Shown here: one piece after another, positions 1-6,438 of the stretch
How the letters are laid out: each line of letters starts with the position of its first letter
How positions within the stretch are numbered: the first letter of the stretch is position 1
Assembly (NCBI GenBank): GCA_003158755.1
Contig: PMLF01000125.1
Location: 1 to 13,454, forward strand
DNA length: 13,454 nucleotides
Direction of reading: 5' to 3'
Origin: Elusimicrobiota bacterium
GTDB taxonomy: Bacteria > Elusimicrobiota > Elusimicrobia > FEN-1173
Made by a program: the position numbers and the translations under genes
Notes under the pieces: generated by a model
Told to the model about the DNA's origin: nothing
The model's database searches: none
The model's input: the letters and a program-made list of their open reading frames with translations, nothing else

Positions 1-481
1 CCGTATCGCCGCCGCCGACGACCACGATCGGTTTATTCCGAAAGATGGGGAGCGCCCCGTCGCAGGTGGCGCAAGCGGAGATGCCTTTGTTCCAAAAGCG
101 GGTTTCCGCCGGGGTCCCGATCCTCTTGGCCGATGCGCCGGTGGCGAGGATGACGCACTCGCCCCGCACCTCGTCCTCGTCGACCCACAGGCGGAAGGGT
201 CGGGAGGAAAAGTCCACTTTGGCCACGTCCTTGTCCCAAACTTCGGCGCCGAAGCGGACGGCTTGCCGGCGCATCCGATCCACCAATTCGGGGCCTTGGA
301 TGCCGTCGGGGAAGCCGGGAAAGTTTTCGATTTCGGTGGTGGTCGTCAATTGACCGCCCGACTGTCCGCCCGCCATGAACCCGGCGATGACCAGGGGTTT
401 CAAGTCCGCCCGTGCGGCGTACAGGGCGGCGGTCATGCCCGCCGGGCCGGAACCCACGATGACGATTCGGCGATTTTCCAT
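1..481 (-). CDS. trxB: Thioredoxin reductase, N-terminal part (runs off the window)
   Basis: FAD/NADPH-dependent thioredoxin-disulfide reductase of the cytoplasm, which would keep thioredoxin reduced. The visible 160 residues start with an FAD-binding GSGPAGMTAALYAARA (10-25). The family motif GGQLTTTTEIENFPGFPDG follows (42-60), then the redox-active CATC at Cys137-Cys140, followed by DG. The segment ends in VVVGGGDT, the start of the NADPH-binding subdomain; the rest lies beyond base 1. A short insertion (GFMAGGQS, 34-41) before GGQLTTTT distinguishes it from the E. coli form and resembles the longer loop of some other bacterial and eukaryotic enzymes. The ATG at 481 places the FAD motif at the usual distance from the start; an in-frame TTG three codons upstream is less likely and a stop lies just beyond it. 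No good Shine-Dalgarno is visible. It is divergent from the signalling genes, so a functional link is not implied. Confidence 0.95.
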   Translation of the reverse strand, partial: MENRRIVIVGSGPAGMTAALYAARADLKPLVIAGFMAGGQSGGQLTTTTEIENFPGFPDGIQGPELVDRMRRQAVRFGAEVWDKDVAKVDFSSRPFRLWVDEDEVRGECVILATGASAKRIGTPAETRFWNKGISACATCDGALPIFRNKPIVVVGGGDT

Positions 482-587
482 AGGCGGCAAGGTACCAAAT
501 TAGGAATACCCTGCAAACCGCCTGGCGGGAATGTGGATGGCCCGGGGGTTGCGATTCCATCAACAAATCCTTGAGCCCGGGTGCAAC

Positions 588-617
588 TTGACGCATAATT
601 GACTTCGACTCTATAAT
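588..617 (+). promoter_or_regulatory. Sigma70-type promoter for the two-component cluster
   Basis: TTGACG at 588-593 and a perfect TATAAT at 612-617 are separated by 18 bp, close to the housekeeping sigma consensus. The predicted transcription start is near 624, about 97 nt upstream of the receiver at 721. It is the best promoter match in the window and would drive the closely spaced genes 721-4446. Confidence 0.65.
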
Positions 618-625
618 GGAGTCGA
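605..625. promoter_or_regulatory. Perfect inverted repeat centred on the -10 box (candidate operator)
   Basis: The arms TCGACTC (605-611) and GAGTCGA (619-625) are exact reverse complements, separated by TATAATG, which contains the -10 hexamer. A dimeric repressor bound here would occlude RNA polymerase. GACTC/GAGTC half-sites recall some Rrf2-type sites, but that is only a loose likeness and the binding protein is unknown. Confidence 0.5.
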
Positions 626-720
626 TATGAATCGCGCCCGTTTTAAGCATTGGGCGTCGGTTCTCGCGGGGGGACGGCTGTCCGGCGTCCGGTTAGTCCA
701 AATTGGGGAGACCTCCGCGC

Positions 721-1101
721 ATGTCCCACATCCTCGTTGTCGACGACGACGTCCTCACCCGCCGCCTGCTGAAGGACGTGCTGGAAAAACTTCTTAAGCA
801 CGTGGTCCACGAAGCCGCCGACCTTCGCGGCGCCCTGTCCCGCCTGAAGGATGGGACGTTCGATCTCATGTTCCTGGACCAGCACCTGCCGGACGGGACG
901 GTGCTGGACTTCTGCCACACTCTAGATCAGATGGACTCCCACCGTAAGACGCCCAAATGGATTATCACCGGTCAGAAACCCCTGGAGAACGACTCGGTTC
1001 TCTTGGGTCGCCTAGGGGTGGCCGGTTACCTGGTGAAACCCATCGAAATCGATCACATCATTCGGATCACCGACCAATGCCTGAAAAAATCAAAGAGGTG
1101 A
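721..1101 (+). CDS. Single-domain (CheY-like) response regulator
   Basis: A 126-residue stand-alone receiver with no output domain. The acidic cluster is Asp8-Asp9-Asp10, the phosphoacceptor Asp53 (in MFLDQHLPDG), the switch Thr83 (IITG) and Lys106 (LVKP), so it should be phosphorylatable. The region after Asp53 (LPDG..LDFC) resembles that of the OmpR-type regulator two genes downstream, hinting at a shared origin. ATG 721 was chosen because GGGGAG at 705-710 lies 10 nt before it and it places VVDDD at the normal position; a TTG at 703 would add six unconserved residues. It is first in the signalling cluster, about 97 nt after the predicted transcription start, and its stop is very close to the kinase start. 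It could be a phosphate sink or intermediate for the neighbouring kinases. Confidence 0.93.
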   Translation: MSHILVVDDDVLTRRLLKDVLEKLLKHVVHEAADLRGALSRLKDGTFDLMFLDQHLPDGTVLDFCHTLDQMDSHRKTPKWIITGQKPLENDSVLLGRLGVAGYLVKPIEIDHIIRITDQCLKKSKR

Positions 1102-1133
1102 ACCGGTGGAGGCATGTCTTCCTCGGGGGAAAC

Positions 1134-2597
1134 GTGTCCCTGCGCACGAAGATTACGATCTTCCTGACTTTATATATCGCGGCCACCTTCGCGGTGCTGG
1201 CCAGCACGATCCTGGAACTCGAGCGGGACCAATTCACCGTCCGCTCCCGGGCCGGAGCGACGGCGCTCCTGAACGATTTCGTCAAAGCCGTCCGCCTCCG
1301 GTGGAACCCTTCCCCGACGGGGGAACGCGAGGCTCTCGATCTGCCGGAATTTAAATCCCGGTTCTTCAAGGATCCCCGGATCGTATACGTGGTTTTTCAA
1401 GATCCGTCGGACCGCTTGGTATACGTCCCTAAACTGGCCCCCGCCTTCAGCGGGATGGCGGAAACCACACGCCTTACTCCATTCCTCCGCCGTTCGTTGT
1501 TGCTTCGGGGAACCAACGAGCGGACCCTTTCCTCCTATCCGGAGGGGAGCGTCACGGAATTATTGGTTCTCGTCCGCGGCAAGGACAACGAGCCGCTGGG
1601 GGTCGTCCGCCTGGGGCTCCAAGAGTCGGTCGAACGCGCCGCCCTCAAGGAGTTCACCCGGGACGTCTTGGGACGGCTCCTCTTCGTGAACGGGGTGGCG
1701 ACGGCGGCCGGGTTCCTGCTGGTCTTCGTCCTCGCGGGGCGGCTGGAATTTTCGGTGCGGCGCCTCCACCTGCGCGCGCGGGAAATCCTGGGCTCCCCGT
1801 CCCCCTTCGAGGAGTCCCGCGACGTCCTCACGCTGCTGACCCGGGAGTTCGAAGGCATTGAGAAACTGATCAAGTCTCTCAAGGAGGACCGCAGCCACTT
1901 CGTGAGCACGTTGAGCCATGAACTCCGATCCCCCCTCCAGATCATCCTGGGGTACGCCGATTTCCTCTCCCGCGACGGAGCGGGACCCCTCGGTAAGGAG
2001 GCGAAAGAATGCCTCTCGATGATCAAGGAAAGCGCCGGGACCTTCCGCGCCATCATCGACAACCTGCTCGACCTCGTCCGCCTGGACGGACGCCGGTTGC
2101 CCGTCTCCGTCCGTCCGTTCCTCGTCGGCCCCGTCATCGACGAGGCGGTGAAGGCGATGCGGGGCCAGGCCGAGGAGCACGGTATGGCTTTGGAGACGGA
2201 TGTCCCGGGTGTCAAGGCCGCGACCGGCGATCCGGTCCGGGTCTATCAAGTGCTCTTGAATTTATTATCGAACGCTTTGAAATATACTCCGACGGGCGGA
2301 ATCATCCGCATCGGGGTCCGGAACGGGGGGGCGACCCTGGAGTTTTACGTGAAGGACTCCGGTCCCGGAATTCCGCCGGAGGAACGAGAGCGGGTGTTCG
2401 AGGAATTTTATCAGGCGACGGCGGTTCCCCCGGCGAGAGGATCCAAAGGGATCGGAATCGGTCTGACTCTCTGCCGCCGGTTGGTGGAGATCCAGGGCGG
2501 ACGCATCTGGTTCGAAGGCTCGGACACGGGAGGCGCGGAGGTCCGTTTCACCTTGCCGGCGGCTTCCCCCGGCGCCGTGAAGGCGGCGGTGGCGTGA
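1134..2597 (+). CDS. Membrane-bound sensor histidine kinase
   Basis: Inner-membrane sensor kinase of about 487 residues. Hydrophobic segments at about 5-26 and 182-203 flank an extracytoplasmic region of about 155 residues with no motif I recognise. A short linker follows where a HAMP domain would sit, but it is poorly conserved. The HisKA box STLSHELRSPL has the phosphorylated His262. The ATPase domain has the N-box LLNLLSNALKY (Asn380), DSGPGIP (Asp408), an F-box FEEFYQ and GIGIGL (from 439). All catalytic motifs are intact. The start is uncertain: GTG 1134 gives the typical kinase N-terminus MSLRTKIT and follows GGGGGA closely, while GTG 1098 would overlap the previous stop as GTGA and ATG 1077 lies further upstream. 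The last four bases overlap the OmpR-type regulator, its likely partner. Confidence 0.93.
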   Translation: MSLRTKITIFLTLYIAATFAVLASTILELERDQFTVRSRAGATALLNDFVKAVRLRWNPSPTGEREALDLPEFKSRFFKDPRIVYVVFQDPSDRLVYVPKLAPAFSGMAETTRLTPFLRRSLLLRGTNERTLSSYPEGSVTELLVLVRGKDNEPLGVVRLGLQESVERAALKEFTRDVLGRLLFVNGVATAAGFLLVFVLAGRLEFSVRRLHLRAREILGSPSPFEESRDVLTLLTREFEGIEKLIKSLKEDRSHFVSTLSHELRSPLQIILGYADFLSRDGAGPLGKEAKECLSMIKESAGTFRAIIDNLLDLVRLDGRRLPVSVRPFLVGPVIDEAVKAMRGQAEEHGMALETDVPGVKAATGDPVRVYQVLLNLLSNALKYTPTGGIIRIGVRNGGATLEFYVKDSGPGIPPEERERVFEEFYQATAVPPARGSKGIGIGLTLCRRLVEIQGGRIWFEGSDTGGAEVRFTLPAASPGAVKAAVA

Positions 2598-3283
2598 GCC
2601 GGGCGAAGATCCTCATTATTGAAGACGACGCGGCCACCCAACGGTTGGTGGTGAAAATCCTTGAAAAGGAGGGTTACAGGATTCTCGCCGCCGACTCCCT
2701 TTGGAAAGCCAAAAACAATTTGGCGCGCTTCATGCCGGATCTGATTCTTTTGGACCGGCGCCTTCCCGACGGAGACGGGTTGGACTTTTGCCGGGAAGTT
2801 AAGTCCGAGGAGCGAACCAAAGGGTTGCCGGTAATTTTTCTCACCTCCAAGGACAGCGTGATGGACAAAGTGGTGGGCTTGAAGATGGGTGGCGACGACT
2901 ACCTGACCAAACCGTTCCAGGCGGAAGAACTTCTAGCCCGGATCGAGGCGCTGTTGAGGCGGACGAAGCCGGAATCGGCGTCTCAGGTGAAAGTCCTCCA
3001 GGCCCACGGCATCACGCTGGACCTCGACCGGCACCAATGCTCCGAGTCCCGACGGATCGTGGACTTGTGGCCTAAGGAGTTCGAACTGTTGCAGGTCTTC
3101 ATGGAGAAGCCGGGAAGGCTGCTCAGCAAGGAATTCCTTTCCGAACGGGTGTGGGGCCATGAATTTTTTCCCACGTCCCGAGCCATCGAGATTTCCATCC
3201 AGCGCTTGCGCAAAAAATTGGGTCCCAAGGGCGATTGCATCGAAACGGTGAAAGGATATGGGTTCAAACTCCAGGAAGAATAA
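2594..3283 (+). CDS. OmpR/PhoB-family response regulator
   Basis: DNA-binding response regulator of 229 residues, the usual OmpR-family length. The receiver domain (about 5-118) has Asp11-Asp12, phosphoacceptor Asp54 (ILLDRRLPDG), Thr84 (FLTSK) and Lys106 (YLTKP). A winged-helix output domain (about 130-228) shows the family features KEFELLQVF, LLSKEFL, the recognition helix region SRAIEISIQRLRKKL and the C-terminal ETVKGYGFKL. It starts at GTG 2594, whose GTGA overlaps the stop of the membrane kinase. This arrangement implies translational coupling and a cognate pair. It is the only conventional transcription factor among the genes at 721-4446, so it may autoregulate the palindromic promoter at 588-625, although OmpR-type proteins usually prefer direct repeats. 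Confidence 0.95.
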   Translation: MSRAKILIIEDDAATQRLVVKILEKEGYRILAADSLWKAKNNLARFMPDLILLDRRLPDGDGLDFCREVKSEERTKGLPVIFLTSKDSVMDKVVGLKMGGDDYLTKPFQAEELLARIEALLRRTKPESASQVKVLQAHGITLDLDRHQCSESRRIVDLWPKEFELLQVFMEKPGRLLSKEFLSERVWGHEFFPTSRAIEISIQRLRKKLGPKGDCIETVKGYGFKLQEE

Positions 3284-4073
3284 GAGGCCGGCCAAGCCGC
3301 CGCCGGAATCCGACCGGAGAGTCGCCGATCCGTCCGGGAATTCCAAGCCCCTTTTCGCTTTTCAGGGAGGGGCTGCCGAGGACCGGCGCGCCCTCTATAG
3401 CGATTTGTCCCATTTGGTCCGGAACCCCTTGAACGGTCTTTGCGGTTACATCGATTACCTGTTCAAAGGCTACGCCGGGCGCCTCACCAACGAACAACTC
3501 GATCCCCTCGGGCAGGCGCGGGAGGCGGCGCTCCGCCTCCAAAAGTCTTTGGACGTCCTGATGGACGTGGCGGCGTTCGATTGGGGCCTCGTATCTCCCG
3601 AGGGCGAACCCGTCAACCTGAACGATTTCCTAGCCTCCATCGTTCGGCAGATCGAGGAGTGGGTGAGCGGGGAAAGCCTTTCCATTTCTTTGAAATTGCC
3701 TCCCAAAGCGTTGTGGTCGGCGAGCGATGAGAAATGGCTTAAGGCGCTTCTCTTCGAAGTGATCACCAACGCCGTTCGCGTTTCCCCTAAAGAATCTGTT
3801 ATAGATATACGGTTGTGGAAGGAAGGGGCGTGGGCATTGTTCCGCGTGCAGGACCAAGGGCCGGGGGTGCCCGAGGCGAAACGAAGTTGGATTTTCCAGC
3901 CCCTCGCGCAGCTGAAGCGGCGGGACGATCCTCCCAAGGGCGAGCGGGGCGGCTTGGGTCTGGCGTTGGCGGCGCGAGTGGCCGCGCACTACGGTGGGCG
4001 GATTTGGGCGGAGGGGGGGTCTGAAGGGGGACTTTCCGTCGTCATTCGCTTACCCCTGATCAAAGGCGGATGA
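3258..4073 (+). CDS. Soluble histidine kinase-like protein with an altered H-box
   Basis: A 271-residue protein with no membrane segment, so a cytoplasmic kinase or phosphatase. After about 45 residues of Pro/Lys-rich leader comes the dimerisation/H-box segment LSHLVRNPLNGLCGYIDYL with His52. The residue after the histidine is Leu53, where active HisKA kinases normally have Glu or Asp. The ATPase domain looks intact: ITNAV with Asn171, DQGPGVP from Asp199, then GGLGLALAARVAAHYGG. Loss of the acidic neighbour suggests weak or no autokinase activity, with possible phosphatase or scaffold function; this is inference. ATG 3258 overlaps the upstream regulator by 26 bp; AAAGGA lies immediately before it, closer than usual. 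No other good start exists before the H-box. The next receiver begins one base after its stop, so the two are probably partners. Confidence 0.88.
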   Translation: MGSNSRKNKRPAKPPPESDRRVADPSGNSKPLFAFQGGAAEDRRALYSDLSHLVRNPLNGLCGYIDYLFKGYAGRLTNEQLDPLGQAREAALRLQKSLDVLMDVAAFDWGLVSPEGEPVNLNDFLASIVRQIEEWVSGESLSISLKLPPKALWSASDEKWLKALLFEVITNAVRVSPKESVIDIRLWKEGAWALFRVQDQGPGVPEAKRSWIFQPLAQLKRRDDPPKGERGGLGLALAARVAAHYGGRIWAEGGSEGGLSVVIRLPLIKGG

Positions 4074-4074
4074 A

Positions 4075-4446
4075 ATGAAAAAAGTTTTGATCGTCGACGA
4101 CGAACCGGGGATCACTCAATTGCTCAAGGCGACCTTGGAGGGCACCGGGAAGTACCAAGTGCGCACGGAGAATCGGGGCATGATGGGTCTCTCGGCGGCG
4201 CGGCAGTTCCGTCCGGACGCGGCCATCTTGGACATCATGATGCCGGACTTGGAAGGCACGGAGGTCTTGAGCAAAATCCGCGAACTCCCCGGAATGAAAA
4301 ATTTGCCGGTCATCATCTTGACGGCGACGTTGATGAAGGGGGAAACCATCCTAAGCGACCCCATGAAGAGTTCCTATTTCATGGCCAAGCCGTTGGAAAT
4401 GGACGAATTGTTGGGCGCTCTCGAGAGCATTCTCGGGGGAGAGTGA
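4075..4446 (+). CDS. Single-domain response regulator (paralogue of 5028-5402)
   Basis: Stand-alone receiver of 123 residues. It has Asp8-Asp9, phosphoacceptor Asp53 (AILDIMMPD), Thr83 (ILTAT) and Lys105 (FMAKP). The segment LEGTGKYQVRTENRG (21-35) is a signature shared with the receiver at 5028; counting by hand, the first 90 residues of the two match at 60 positions without gaps. Both have an unusual KGE-containing stretch between Thr83 and the conserved Lys. ATG 4075 follows the kinase stop by one base, with AAAGGCGG a few bases upstream, so it is translationally linked to that kinase. With no output domain it must act by protein contact or relay phosphate. It is the last gene before the first break in the signalling cluster. 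Confidence 0.93.
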   Translation: MKKVLIVDDEPGITQLLKATLEGTGKYQVRTENRGMMGLSAARQFRPDAAILDIMMPDLEGTEVLSKIRELPGMKNLPVIILTATLMKGETILSDPMKSSYFMAKPLEMDELLGALESILGGE

Positions 4447-4481
4447 TTTTTGACTTCTCCCTTTTTCCGGGGAGACGAACT

Positions 4482-4487
4482 AGGAGG
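4482..4487 (+). promoter_or_regulatory. Consensus Shine-Dalgarno that fixes the start at 4493
   Basis: AGGAGG lies five bases before ATG 4493, the most perfect ribosome binding site in the window. It favours ATG 4493 over the in-frame GTG at 4490 and suggests strong translation of the small exported protein. Confidence 0.7.
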
Positions 4488-4492
4488 TCGTG

Positions 4493-4876
4493 ATGAAATA
4501 CATGGTTGCCGTTGTGGTGTTGTCGGGGGGATTGGTTTGGGCCGTGGGGTCCGCGCGGGCGGAGGAAGCCAAGCCGGGCGCGGTCGCGGCCGGTGCGGTG
4601 AAGGTGGAAGGCGTGGTAGTGTCCACCAACGCCCGGATCAATGAGTTGGTCATTAAACAAGCCAAAGGCGGAAACATGAAGGTGTTCGTGGGAGACAAAG
4701 TCGAAATCCGAAGCGGCGGCAGGAAGGACATCCCGCTTCAGTTCCTGAGGGCCGGACGGGAACTCACCGTCGCCTACCAGGTCGTCGGCCAAAACAACGT
4801 GGCCCAGTGGATCGAGTTGAAACCGAGGAAGCCCGCGGAGGCGGAAAAGGCAAAGGTCATCGCGCCTAAGAAGTAA
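4493..4876 (+). CDS. Small secreted/periplasmic protein, function unknown
   Basis: A 127-residue exported protein. The N-terminus is a classic Sec signal peptide: MKYMVAVVVLSGGLVWAVGS with a probable cleavage after ARA (about residues 21-23). The mature part is predicted beta-rich, with alternating hydrophobic residues in KVEGVVVSTNARINELVIKQ, MKVFVGDKVEIRSG and LTVAYQVVG..NVAQWIEL, and a Lys/Pro/Ala-rich tail. This pattern (turn, modifier group, a dT.i-like stretch, RAGRELTV) resembles the small beta-barrel DUF5666-like proteins, but the assignment is tentative. It is followed by a strong terminator and sits between two paralogous receivers, so it may be the extracytoplasmic partner or output of the signalling genes. 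No catalytic residues are apparent. Confidence 0.82.
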   Translation: MKYMVAVVVLSGGLVWAVGSARAEEAKPGAVAAGAVKVEGVVVSTNARINELVIKQAKGGNMKVFVGDKVEIRSGGRKDIPLQFLRAGRELTVAYQVVGQNNVAQWIELKPRKPAEAEKAKVIAPKK

Positions 4877-4902
4877 ACGGGATTTTCCGTCGATACATCT
4901 CC

Positions 4903-4950
4903 CACCCCTTCCCCCGCGGCCAACCACCGCGGGGGAAGGGGTGTTTTTTT
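4903..4950 (+). terminator. Strong rho-independent terminator
   Basis: A perfect 17-bp stem (CACCCCTTCCCCCGCGG at 4903-4919 with its exact complement at 4927-4943), a 7-nt loop CCAACCA and a run of seven T at 4944-4950. It ends the transcript carrying the small secreted protein, 26 nt after its stop. There is no T-run on the other strand, so it acts in the plus direction. Confidence 0.95.
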
Positions 4951-5027
4951 CGTGAATTCCGTCCGTTGTTAAATCCTTGCATGGAAGGGGCCGGTAATCG
5001 GCGCATCCTTTAGGCACGGAGGTCGCC

Positions 5028-5402
5028 ATGAAAAAAATCCTTGTTGTGGATGATTCGATCACCATCACCACCATTCTGAAGTCGAACTTGGAGGGAACGG
5101 GCAAGTTCCAGGTGCGGGTGGAGAATCGGGGCGCCTTGGGAGCGGTCGCGGCCCGGCAGTTCCAACCGGACCTGGCCATCCTGGACGTCATGATGCCCGA
5201 TATGGGAGGGCCCGAGGTGATGTCAAAAATCAGGGAATCCCGTGAATTAAGGGACTTGCCGGTCATTTTCCTGACGGCCACGGTCATGAAGGGGGAGGGG
5301 TCGGGCAGCGAATCCCTTGACCGTGGTTATCTGTTTTTGGCTAAGCCCGTGACGAAGGAAGAATTGGTCGGTACGATTGAATCCCTCATCGGTTCGGTTT
5401 GA
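5028..5402 (+). CDS. Single-domain response regulator (paralogue of 4075-4446)
   Basis: Stand-alone receiver of 124 residues with Asp8-Asp9, phosphoacceptor Asp53 (AILDVMMPD), Thr83 (FLTAT) and Lys106 (FLAKP). LEGTGKFQVRVENRG (21-35) marks it as a close relative of the receiver at 4075. The two differ mainly in the helix after Asp53 and in the loop before the conserved Lys, where this copy has one extra residue. ATG 5028 has GGAGG at 5018-5022, five bases away. It stands alone: a terminator precedes it, and 136 non-coding bases separate it from the next gene. A promoter is expected in 4951-5017, but I see no good -35/-10 pair. Confidence 0.93.
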   Translation: MKKILVVDDSITITTILKSNLEGTGKFQVRVENRGALGAVAARQFQPDLAILDVMMPDMGGPEVMSKIRESRELRDLPVIFLTATVMKGEGSGSESLDRGYLFLAKPVTKEELVGTIESLIGSV

Positions 5403-5538
5403 AAAGGCCTCCCGCCGGAACACCCGCTTCTCCCTCGATCCCGACGTTGCGCAAAAGTTGCGATGAGGAACCCCCATAGTTTCCCTATCCGCACATCCTT
5501 AATTGAAGAGGTCGTCGAAGCGGACAACAGGGGTTTCC
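5403..5538. other. Intergenic region ahead of the filament/secretion operon
   Basis: 136 bp between the receiver and the HTH-receiver gene. It has a close direct repeat GTTGCG (5446-5451 and 5457-5462) and a weak AGGGG ribosome site (5529-5533). I see neither a convincing terminator for the upstream gene nor a clear promoter, so read-through or a non-consensus promoter is possible. Confidence 0.4.
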
Positions 5539-6135
5539 ATGGAAAATTTTTCCGAATCGGGCTGGATCCTATTGACGGTCGAACAGATCGCCGAAATCTA
5601 TGGATTGGACCCTTTCCAGATCACGACGTGGATTGAACAGGGAAGTTTGAAGGCGCAGCTGGATTCGGCGGGGCGCCGGGGGGTGGCCGTCGCCGACTTA
5701 AAGAGTTTCTTGAAAGCCAACGGCATTTTGACCGTGGCGGATTCCGTCCCCAAGTTCAAGATCATGGTGGTGGACGACGATCAGGAAATCCGGCAATCCA
5801 TGATGCGCCAACTCATCCGCGCCTGGCCTCAGTCCCGGGTGGACGAGGCGAGCACGGGAGCGCAAGGGGTTCGGAAGATTCTTCAGACGGTTCCGGACGT
5901 GGTCATCCTGGACGTCGTCCTTCCGATCTTCGATGCGTTCAACGTACTGACCCTGTTGCGGGGCGAGCCGAAAATGGCGAAGACCCGGGTGGTCGCCATC
6001 ACGGGGTTCGATACGCCGGGACAGCGGGAGAAAGTCTTGGCCGCCGGAGCTCACGCCTATTTGGCCAAGCCTTTCGATCCCTTGGAGCTCATTTCGATCA
6101 TTGGGAACTTGCTGGCCGAGCGTCGCGAAGAGTGA
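5539..6135 (+). CDS. HTH-receiver fusion protein (N-terminal HTH, C-terminal response-regulator receiver)
   Basis: A 198-residue protein with inverted order compared with usual response regulators. Residues about 10-62 form an excisionase/MerR-like helix-turn-helix: LTVEQIAEIYGLDPFQITTWIEQG, then the wing and VADLKSFLKANG. Residues 73-195 are a complete receiver with Asp79-Asp80-Asp81, phosphoacceptor Asp125 (VILDVVLP), Thr155 (AITG) and Lys177 (YLAKP). The HTH may bind DNA or may be a protein-binding adapter. ATG 5539 is preferred because it begins just before the HTH and has AGGGG upstream; a TTG at 5503 would add unconserved residues and lacks a ribosome site. The first prepilin starts 15 bases after its stop, so it heads the filament/secretion operon and is a good candidate for its dedicated regulator. 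Confidence 0.9.
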   Translation: MENFSESGWILLTVEQIAEIYGLDPFQITTWIEQGSLKAQLDSAGRRGVAVADLKSFLKANGILTVADSVPKFKIMVVDDDQEIRQSMMRQLIRAWPQSRVDEASTGAQGVRKILQTVPDVVILDVVLPIFDAFNVLTLLRGEPKMAKTRVVAITGFDTPGQREKVLAAGAHAYLAKPFDPLELISIIGNLLAERREE

Positions 6136-6150
6136 ACGGAGAGGGAACTT

Positions 6151-6438
6151 ATGTCGCAGAAAGGGTTTACGCTGCTGGAGCTTCAGGTGTCCATCTCCAT
6201 CCTGTTGTTCGCCTTGACGGGGATGGGGGTGGCGCTCATGAACAACATGAAGCAGGTCCAGTGGCTGGAAGCCCGGAGACCCCTCTACACCCACGTTCCG
6301 TCGGACGGAGGCAAAGCGGTGTTTTCGGAGGTGACTTCCCTTGGGACGCCCAGCGGAGCGGTGAACCGCGTGCGGGTGCAATCCTTCCACGTGTACGGAT
6401 CGTCCATGACGGCGTTAGTGACTCTGGAGGCGCGATGA
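6151..6438 (+). CDS. Short type IV prepilin-like protein (PilV/GspI-like)
   Basis: A 95-residue minor pilin or pseudopilin. The class III signal MSQKG|FTLLELQVSI is cut by prepilin peptidase after Gly5, leaving Phe1 and Glu5 of the mature protein as in canonical pilins. A hydrophobic helix runs to about residue 30. The remaining roughly 65 residues are a very small globular part, shorter than most PilV or GspI proteins. GGAGAGGG lies upstream of ATG 6151. The stop overlaps the next prepilin as ATGA, so the two are translationally coupled. By position (first of three before a GspL-like gene) it corresponds to GspI or PilV; the sequence beyond the N-terminal helix is not diagnostic. Confidence 0.85.
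   Translation: MSQKGFTLLELQVSISILLFALTGMGVALMNNMKQVQWLEARRPLYTHVPSDGGKAVFSEVTSLGTPSGAVNRVRVQSFHVYGSSMTALVTLEAR

Larger units (their letters stand above)
482..720. other. Divergent intergenic region between trxB and the signalling cluster
   Basis: This 239-bp stretch is the longest non-coding piece in the window. It holds the plus-strand promoter at 588-617 and its palindrome (605-625), two CCCGGG hexamers (541-546 and 576-581), and a leader of about 95 nt before the receiver at 721. A GGGGAG at 705-710 serves that gene as Shine-Dalgarno. I see no convincing minus-strand promoter for trxB and no conserved small ORF. Confidence 0.6.

Noticed and set aside
634..656. CGCCC/GGGCG inverted repeat in the leader of the receiver at 721
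   Set aside because: A 5-bp stem with a 12-nt loop is expected often in GC-rich DNA; there is no riboswitch-like conserved core.
627..720. Possible leader peptide starting at ATG 627 after the promoter
   Set aside because: There is no ribosome binding site, the frame runs into the receiver gene in another frame, and the peptide has no attenuator-like feature.
4450..4475. TTGACT (4450-4455) and a 6-bp hairpin TCTCCC/GGGAGA (4456-4461, 4470-4475)
   Set aside because: No -10 box stands at a suitable distance, and the hairpin is short with an 8-nt loop and no trailing T-run, so neither promoter nor terminator is supported.
4966..4982. Sigma54-like element GTTGTTAAATCCTTGCA before the receiver at 5028
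   Set aside because: The -12 part (TTGCA) fits but the -24 part reads TTG instead of TGG, and the CAC after it is missing. It is too weak to call without an activator gene or mapped start.
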